A DNA stretch of 19,888 nt. Source: Candidatus Accumulibacter iunctus (GTDB lineage Bacteria; Pseudomonadota; Gammaproteobacteria; Burkholderiales; Rhodocyclaceae). Shown in pieces: positions 19,701 to 19,888 of the stretch. Position numbers and translations under genes: made by a program. A model generated the notes under the pieces. That model had not been told where the DNA came from, searched no databases, and saw only the letters and a list, made by a program, of their open reading frames with translations. The stretch is taken from NCBI GenBank assembly GCA_002345025.1, contig DDUX01000118.1, positions 12,266-32,153 on the forward strand, given 5' to 3'. How positions within the stretch are numbered: position 1 is the first letter of the stretch; every line of letters starts with the position of its first letter.

Positions 19701-19888
19701 TGGCGATCCGCTGACGCTGGCCTTCACTAGCCAGCCGGCGCACGGGACGTTGAGCCGCGACGCGCAGGGACGCCTCGTCTACACGCCGGCGGCTGACTGG
19801 GGCGGTCACGAGCGCTTCACCTACACGCTCAGCGACGGCGCCGGCGAGTCGCTGCCGGCGACGGTGAACCTGTACCTTGAGTCGTCTG
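1..19888 (+). CDS. Giant multidomain secreted/surface protein, partial at both ends
   Basis: A single reading frame (codons starting at base 1) stays open for 6,629 codons, so the full protein is larger than about 6,600 residues. No start or stop is visible; the first in-frame ATG is residue 827, inside a beta domain. The modules, in order, are CARDB, PPC-like, IPT/TIG, FN3-like, beta-propeller, Big_5, nine He_PIG repeats, RHS-like, dockerin, cadherin-like, Big_2, ZU5-like, second propeller, PG_binding_1, GH19, matrixin protease, jelly roll and tandem-95 repeats. I found only six cysteines (residues 774, 2837, 3793, 4250, 5833, 5969), which suits an exported protein. Such proteins usually work in adhesion or matrix building; here a cell-wall lytic and proteolytic section is added. 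The signal peptide, secretion signal and anchor would lie outside the window, so the export route is unknown. It has no neighbouring gene in view. The function of the whole is inferred from its domains only. Confidence 0.96.
1747..2043 (+). other. PPC-like beta domain
   Basis: Residues 583-681 show the course of a bacterial pre-peptidase C-terminal (PPC) domain: a Y-R-V-A-V strand, P-G-E-S-L-R-V-S-L, a D-N-E-L-Y-L-R-F strand and a late G-D-Y-Y-V-L-A-R strand. PPC domains are non-catalytic beta sandwiches found on secreted proteins. Here one sits between the CARDB array and an IPT-like domain. The assignment is by pattern only. Confidence 0.5.
2050..2340 (+). other. IPT/TIG-like Ig domain
   Basis: Residues 684-780 open with S-V-T-G-V-S-P-D-x-G-G and continue with I-D-I-S-G-S-H-F, then end with L-P-P-G-L-Y-D-L-T-V-L-N-P-D-G. 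This is the usual outline of an IPT/TIG domain, an Ig-like fold of surface proteins. One of the six cysteines in the protein lies near its end (2320). Confidence 0.65.
2341..3600 (+). other. Unassigned region with a helix-rich island
   Basis: Residues 781-1200 match no family I recognise. The first part (to about 2755) looks like beta strands with G and P turns. The part from about 2760 to 3345 differs: it is rich in A, L, E, R and Q with few turns (for example L-G-E-W-L-A-H-D-F, L-D-R-I-A-A-D-L-G-R-K-F and E-F-I-A-E-Q-Q-A-H-A-Q-R-L-R), so it is probably alpha-helical, which stands out in a beta-sandwich protein. The last part (3346-3600) returns to loops and strands, with H-F-L-D-F-S-V-F-V. 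The frame is uninterrupted and codon use matches the neighbours. Confidence 0.55.
3601..4185 (+). other. Conserved-repeat (DUF11/DUF7619-like) domain
   Basis: Residues 1201-1395 include Y-Q-L-A-F-T-N-P-A, then I-S-Q-I-D-P-S-L-D-P-A-S-F-R-L-G-D, W-L-L-Q-A-I-D-P-A-T-G-E-V and G-F-V-S-Y-S-V-R. I recall this order from giant bacterial surface proteins, where it follows a conserved-repeat beta domain and comes directly before an FN3-like piece, as it does here. It is probably structural. The family name is from memory and may be off, although the pattern itself is clear. Confidence 0.5.
4186..4480 (+). other. FN3/Ig-like domain
   Basis: Residues 1396-1494 begin just after D-T-T-A-P-R-T and hold F-D-L-R-W-Q-S-S-D-E-L-S-G-V, then S-L-Y-V-A-E-D-G-G-S-F, and end with Y-E-F-I-A-V-A-T-D-H-A-G-N. 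This is the common 'bacterial Ig-like with D-x-x-G-N end' module that follows the conserved-repeat domain upstream. It is non-catalytic. Confidence 0.65.
4481..4680 (+). other. Alanine/proline-rich linker
   Basis: Residues 1495-1560 are low in complexity, with S-T-P-A-A-P-A-A-A at the centre and a run of A and G after it. It is probably a flexible linker between the FN3-like domain and the first propeller. A CTA codon at 4675 ends the longest antisense open frame in the window. Confidence 0.5.
4681..5535 (+). other. Beta-propeller 1 (NHL/SMP-30-like)
   Basis: Residues 1561-1845 carry repeated short blades of the form V-x-x-P-D-G-x-I/L-x-A/V-x-x: M-P-D-G-S-I-L-A-S-V (4741), D-A-L-G-Q-L-W-A-M (4876), D-P-G-T-G-E-I-Y-V-S (5011), A-P-D-G-R-L-W-A-V (5140) and T-H-D-G-R-I-L-I-A (5476). 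This matches a beta-propeller of the NHL/SMP-30 type. Such propellers bind ligands or proteins, and no active site is evident. It is followed at once by an Ig-like domain. Confidence 0.65.
5536..5883 (+). other. Big_5/SbsA-like Ig domain
   Basis: Residues 1846-1961 start A-P-T-V-S-A-V-T-V-P-D-G-A, continue with I-G-V-V-F-D-Q-E-M and N-Y-R-L-L-A-L, and end with L-A-A-G-G-Y-R-L-Q-I and D-F-E-S-R-F. This is the outline of the SbsA Ig-like (Big_5) domain, where 'V-x-F-D/S-x-x-M' marks the second strand. It is structural. Confidence 0.65.
5884..6290 (+). other. DUF11-like beta domain
   Basis: Residues 1962-2097 hold L-R-L-D-F-S-N-T, then G-E-L-S-Y-D-L-S-L-T-N-I-G-S-D-E-I and P-L-A-L-L-L-D, which resembles DUF11-like modules (Y-x-L-x-V-x-N-x-G). 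It leads into the He_PIG array through R-E-N-R-P-P. No catalytic motif is seen. Confidence 0.45.
6298..9168 (+). repeat. Array of nine He_PIG / cadherin-like Ig repeats
   Basis: Nine consecutive units at about 6298-6588, 6595-6858, 6880-7190, 7201-7545, 7555-7869, 7885-8202, 8215-8541, 8560-8847 and 8857-9168. Each opens with a N/A-x-A/P-P strand, has E-G-x-x-L in many units, then D-x-D-x-D-P/D, a L-P-x-G-A-x-F/Y turn, and the marker W-T-P (6484, 6757, 7063, 7426, 8053, 8416, W-Q-P at 8719, 9058; replaced by W-L-R-V-A-P at 7741 in unit 5), then a closing strand with A-S-D. These are putative Ig (He_PIG) or dystroglycan/cadherin-like domains, whose acidic loops often bind calcium in secreted adhesins. 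Units 4 and 5 share most at DNA level. Likely a calcium-stiffened rod. Confidence 0.85.
9190..9465 (+). other. Ig-like (PKD/Big-type) domain
   Basis: Residues 3064-3155 run from P-D-I-V-V-S-T-T-P through A-D-L-T-V-E-T, G-R-F-R-F-T-P and L-R-V-T-A-T-D-H-D-G. This is a single Ig-like sandwich at the end of the He_PIG array. The exact family is not resolved by eye. Confidence 0.5.
9478..9810 (+). other. Ig-like domain leading into the RHS-like part
   Basis: Residues 3160-3270 carry P-R-I-A-W-S-G, a W-H-L-L-L-A-P strand with G-T-D-D-W, and the closing L-A-N-G-V-W-H-L-R-L-L-A-R-D-L-A-G-R-S. The 'N-G-x-x-x-L-R-L-x-A-x-D-x-x-G' ending is what precedes RHS-type cores in other giant proteins I recall, and an RHS-like stretch does follow here. 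Confidence 0.45.
9835..10614 (+). other. Degenerate RHS/YD-repeat-like region
   Basis: Residues 3279-3538 keep the order of an RHS entry region: L-G-G-H-S-L-A-L-T-R, G-D-F-G-N-W-E-L-P-I, then W-Y-T-L-V-S-P-D-G-D-R-Y, L-D-S-R-G-R-L-Q-H-V, L-L-R-D-S-R-G-R-I-S-R-I and A-Y-L-Y-D-G-A-G-K-L. The last four are YD-type repeats. RHS proteins form a shell of such repeats around a C-terminal toxin, but here there are only a few copies and no core protease or D-P-x-G-x-x cleavage motif. It is therefore probably a structural relic within the rod. Confidence 0.6.
10651..10977 (+). other. Unassigned beta region before the dockerin pair
   Basis: Residues 3551-3659 look like beta strands (T-L-S-F-T-I, S-L-I-V-A-V-D, T-T-L-L-Q-V, V-K-L-L-R-L, V-S-L-R-V-A) with glycine turns. 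It resembles the cohesin-like or all-beta module that often comes before dockerin repeats in secreted proteins, but I cannot name a family. Confidence 0.35.
10978..11130 (+). other. Dockerin type I-like calcium-binding pair
   Basis: Two EF-hand-like loops fit D-x-D-x-D-G-x-x-D-x-x-D exactly: residues starting at 10981 (D-L-D-L-D-G-R-V-D-A-A-D) and at 11062 (D-V-D-G-D-G-A-T-D-A-V-D), 27 residues apart, each followed by a short helix. This is the dockerin type I duplication, whose loops bind calcium. Dockerins usually dock to cohesins in cellulosomes; in giant single-chain proteins they may serve as internal calcium-dependent joints. No cohesin is recognised in the window. Confidence 0.8.
11134..11412 (+). 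other. Cadherin-like (tandem-95 type) domain
   Basis: Residues 3712-3804 run N-R-A-P-A-F, I-P-L-Q-G-I-A-R-D-A-E-G-D-T-L, H-G-S-A-R-L, L-F-F-T-P-Q-A-G-F-A-G-R-A-T-V-R-L-Q-V-D-D-G. The F/Y-x-P-x-x-x-F-x-G turn is typical of the cadherin-like repeats found again at the end of the window. Cysteine 3793 lies just after it. Confidence 0.7.
11413..11784 (+). other. Unassigned Ig-like/linker region
   Basis: Residues 3805-3928 include one strand-rich section (L-Q-Q-I-H-L-A-P-L, Q-E-I-K-A-T-L-D-F) that may be a worn Big_2-type domain, followed by an A/G-rich linker (A-L-N-A-L-A-A-S-A-L-T-G-A-G). I see no catalytic or binding motif. Confidence 0.35.
11785..12255 (+). other. Big_2-like Ig domain with internal repeat insertion
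   Basis: Residues 3929-4085 open with S-L-S-L-V-P-G-T-T-R-Q-L-G-V and close with Y-F-S-S-D-E-T-I-A-S-V-S-P-D-G-L-I-S-A-H-R-P-G-R-V-T. The second block is the signature end of a Big_2 (BID_2) invasin/intimin-type Ig domain, in which 'S-S-D-x-x-I-A-x-V-x-x-x-G-x-I-x-A' is expected. Between the two blocks sits a short tandem repeat (11938-12045), so the domain seems to carry an insertion. Confidence 0.65.
11938..12045 (+). repeat. Four tandem 27-base units encoding D-P-x-T-G nonapeptides
   Basis: Four 9-residue units follow without a gap: DPWTQEALR (11938), DPGTGEVLI (11965), DPATGDITL (11992) and DPDTGDILV (12019). The period is exactly 27 bases, and the last three keep D-P-x-T-G-[DE]. The first copy is decayed. 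The same D-P-x-T-G-E motif occurs singly at 3961 and 5011, so it may be a loop element that was duplicated here. Confidence 0.9.
12283..12765 (+). other. ZU5-like domain
   Basis: Residues 4095-4255 contain A-H-G-G-V-V-Q-A-A-S-G-E-R-L-L-I-G-A-G-A-L-S-S-D-T-P, the pattern 'G-G-x-V-x-x-x-x-G-x-x-L-x-I-x-x-G-A-L-x-x-D-T' seen in ZU5-type bacterial beta domains, then V-Q-L-S-I-P-L and G-D-E-V-L-F-L-R-R, and ends at V-I-C-V-R-T. It is probably structural; such modules often accompany Big_2 domains. Confidence 0.55.
12766..13560 (+). other. Unassigned beta-rich region with Ser-rich stretch
   Basis: Residues 4256-4520 are strand-like with no motif I recognise. A serine-rich stretch (S-L-S-S-N-S-S-S-D-S, about 13033) divides it in two, and the second half holds T-L-E-L-D-L-P-Q-G and L-H-V-I-S-V-Q. 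The reading frame and codon use are unchanged from upstream. Confidence 0.4.
13564..14745 (+). other. Beta-propeller 2 (YVTN/YncE-like)
   Basis: Residues 4522-4915 show repeated strand sets of a propeller: D-A-I-A-F-S-L-D-N-R-L-A-F-V-A, Q-I-H-I-L-D-T-A-T-M-T-L, S-S-L-A-V-S-G-Q-W-L-Y-V-A-E, R-L-L-R-V-N-I-D, E-I-F-I-V-D-L-D and R-L-A-V-G-D-D-G-G-T-L-W-A-D. The 'L-Y-V-A' and 'I-H-I-L-D-T' motifs are typical of YVTN/YncE-type surface propellers. The downstream limit is uncertain. It may be a ligand or protein docking platform next to the cell-wall section. Confidence 0.6.
14746..15474 (+). other. Unassigned region before the peptidoglycan-binding domain
   Basis: Residues 4916-5158 contain strands such as Q-Q-V-V-I-P-A-R-Y-E-L-G-D-G and G-E-I-T-V-H-L-A-G-F-D and a section rich in K and D (H-F-L-K-T-I-E-A-D-K-D-L-K). 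No family is recognised. From its position it may be a linker or a scaffold for the following PG_binding_1-like domain. Confidence 0.35.
15475..15612 (+). other. PG_binding_1-like domain
   Basis: Residues 5159-5204 fit the three-helix peptidoglycan-binding fold: V-A-R-V-E-Q-R-L-K-Y-L-G-Y-G, then V-N-G-T-L-E-Q-T-E-L-I-N-L-R-Q-F. The expected pattern is V-x-x-V-Q-x-x-L-x-x-L-G-Y ... V-D-G-x-x-G-x-x-T-x-x-A-L-x-x-F-Q. The usual F/G of the turn is replaced by T-L-E. PG_binding_1 domains target wall hydrolases to peptidoglycan, which suits the domains that follow. Confidence 0.6.
15694..16045 (+). other. Possible degenerate M15-type murein peptidase-like domain
   Basis: Residues 5232-5349 include H-V-N-W-L-N-A-Y-N-A-P-H-W-M, then M-G-T-S-W-V-Y-D-L-M-V-A and N-R-L-H-L-G-I-N-T-A-Y-I. 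From memory, giant proteins with a PG_binding_1 domain carry a W-L-N-x-x-N-A-P-x-W ... G-T-S-W ... H-x-G-L-D-x-D segment at this place that resembles M15 (D-Ala-D-Ala carboxypeptidase type) folds. The histidine at 15955 could be one zinc ligand, but the acidic residues and second histidine expected of an active enzyme are not evident, so it may be inactive. This is a tentative reading. Confidence 0.3.
16081..16482 (+). other. Helical linker between wall-binding and GH19 parts
   Basis: Residues 5361-5494 are mostly helix-forming (Q-Q-K-L-K-Y-L-L-E-E-L-A-R-L-R-Q-Q, V-E-A-L-K-D-F-L-A-V-Y, D-E-Q-L-A-A-I) and end in a G/S-rich stretch (F-G-G-G-S-Q-S-S-G). It is a likely flexible connector. GC begins to fall toward its end. 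Confidence 0.45.
16483..17130 (+). other. GH19 lysozyme/chitinase-like (endolysin-type) domain
   Basis: Residues 5495-5710 follow the GH19 endolysin pattern closely: L-T-A-A-G-L-A-A-I-M, V-E-P-L-N-S-A-F-A-K-F-D-I-N-T, R-V-S-A-F-L-V-N-A-R-F-E, A-Y-G-N-R-N-G-N, P-G-D-G-A-R-Y-K-G-R-G-I-M-Q-I-T, D-F-V-Q-N-P and A-W-Y-W-R-Y. GH19 enzymes hydrolyse beta-1,4 bonds of chitin or peptidoglycan; next to a PG_binding_1-like domain, peptidoglycan is the likelier target. E5544 (16630) falls where the catalytic glutamate of H-E-S-G-G-F is expected, but the preceding H is F and S-G-G is A-F-F. The second acid may be D5571 (16711) in place of E. Activity is therefore uncertain. Length fits the family. Confidence 0.8.
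17131..17643 (+). other. Unassigned region after GH19
   Basis: Residues 5711-5881 hold L-K-H-V-L-V-D-L-G-F-S-P, S-F-D-H-G-E-L-G-M-F-A-V-D-H-L-F and R-I-G-I-C-V-I-S-P-T-H. No family is recognised. It shares the low GC of the GH19 domain, so it probably came with it. Histidines are more frequent than elsewhere, but no metal-binding motif is clear. Confidence 0.4.
17644..17868 (+). other. Small cadherin-like (Ig_17/tandem-95 type) domain
   Basis: Residues 5882-5956 read A-S-V-L-E-M-P-K-H-G-Q-L-V, then V-E-Y-I-P-K-A-G-Y-T-G-K-D-R-V-T-V-L-V, ending with S-Y-Y-I-H-V. The 'P-x-H-G-x-L ... Y-x-P-x-x-x-Y-x-G-x-D' pattern is that of cadherin-like surface repeats. It separates the GH19-linked part from the protease. 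Confidence 0.65.
17968..18405 (+). other. Matrixin-type zinc metalloprotease (metzincin) domain
   Basis: Residues 5990-6135 carry the full metzincin zinc site HExxHxxGxxH at 18250-18282 (H6084, E6085, H6088, G6091, H6094), directly followed by S as in matrixins, and a Met-turn methionine at 18304 (residue 6102) within F-M-A-A-T-L-S-P-G. Upstream strands I-T-L-D-T-D-A-A-G-H-G-W-F-V-D and A-D-G-R-I-D-L-L-T-V-L-L fit the family's N-terminal sheet. Catalytic and zinc residues are all present, so activity is plausible. No propeptide with a cysteine switch is seen nearby. It is embedded in the chain, so it may cleave the host protein itself, matrix proteins or a target surface. Confidence 0.88.
18406..18537 (+). 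other. Linker after the protease
   Basis: Residues 6136-6179 are rich in P, S, T and A (P-P-P-D-S-P-S-D-A-Y-S-A-F-S-S, R-T-T-G-T-E-P-A-A-N-R) and look disordered. It connects the protease to a jelly-roll domain. Confidence 0.5.
18538..19056 (+). other. Jelly-roll (CBM-like) domain
   Basis: Residues 6180-6352 open with N-P-S-F-S-D-G-R-G-W-S-T-A-G-D-V, continue with Q-V-F-V-L, F-L-S-F-T-L-A-D-L, D-A-F-E-L-A-L-I-D-A-N-T-G and L-N-R-Q-A-D-G-S, and end with L-N-L-A-F-D-L-V-G-F and S-R-V-T-I-R-D-L-H-L. The N-x-x-F-x-x-G-x-x-W start and paired late strands are typical of a carbohydrate-binding-type jelly roll; I recall this exact order in planctomycete giant proteins. It may bind polysaccharide. 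Confidence 0.6.
19078..19888 (+). repeat. Three tandem-95 / cadherin-like repeats, last one cut by the window
   Basis: Units at about 19078-19335, 19336-19620 and 19621-19888. Each has a P/L-E/D-D-x start (T-P-E-D-T-P, L-P-E-D-G, L-D-E-D-G), a D-A-D-G-D-P-L-T-L strand in the last two (19420 and 19693, 273 bases apart), P-x-H-G-x-L, Y-x-P-A-x-D-Y/W-x-G, and V-N-D-P-P at 19333 and 19606. This is the tandem-95/cadherin-like repeat of secreted adhesins, with calcium-binding acidic loops. Where the next V-N-D-P-P is expected (about 19879) the sequence reads Y-L-E-S-S, so the array may end here. Confidence 0.85.

Overview
The whole window lies inside one gene. Frame +1, read from base 1 to base 19888, has no stop codon and gives 6,629 consecutive codons, with neither the true start nor the true end in view. 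The first in-frame ATG (2479) is in the middle of a fold and is not a start. I translated every row by eye, and the protein stays coherent throughout. There is no intergenic DNA, so I see no promoter, ribosome binding site, terminator, RNA gene, CRISPR array or insertion sequence.

The product is a giant, cysteine-poor, multidomain protein built mainly of beta-sandwich modules, so it is very probably secreted or displayed on the surface. Layout: four CARDB-like repeats (1-1746); a PPC-like and an IPT/TIG-like domain (1747-2340); an unassigned part with a helical island (2341-3600); a conserved-repeat and FN3-like pair (3601-4480); a first beta-propeller (about 4681-5535); a Big_5-like and a DUF11-like domain (5536-6290); nine He_PIG/cadherin-like repeats (6298-9168); two Ig-like stretches (9190-9810); a worn RHS/YD-like part (9835-10614); a beta stretch and a dockerin-like calcium-binding pair (10651-11130); a cadherin-like domain (11134-11412); a Big_2-like part with a 27-base tandem repeat (11785-12255); a ZU5-like part (12283-12765); a second propeller (about 13564-14745).

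Next comes a section that looks enzymatic: a PG_binding_1-like domain (15475-15612), a possible degenerate M15-type murein peptidase (15694-16045), a GH19 lysozyme/chitinase-like domain (16483-17130), a small cadherin-like domain (17644-17868) and a matrixin-type zinc metalloprotease with HExxHxxGxxH and Met-turn (about 17968-18405). A jelly-roll domain (18538-19056) and three tandem-95/cadherin repeats (19078 to the edge) follow. The part from about 16,340 to 17,960 has clearly lower GC and different codons, suggesting that GH19 and its flank were acquired separately.

The base composition (about two-thirds or more GC, with TTA, CTA and TCA codons almost absent outside the low-GC part) and the domain mix point to a high-GC Gram-negative bacterium. 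From memory, similar mosaics occur in Planctomycetes and in some Betaproteobacteria such as Candidatus Accumulibacter; the window cannot decide between them. Working idea (inference): a long adhesive stalk of repeats and propellers carrying a peptidoglycan-binding and cell-wall-cutting cassette plus a protease, perhaps for attachment to and remodelling of neighbouring cells or biofilm matrix.
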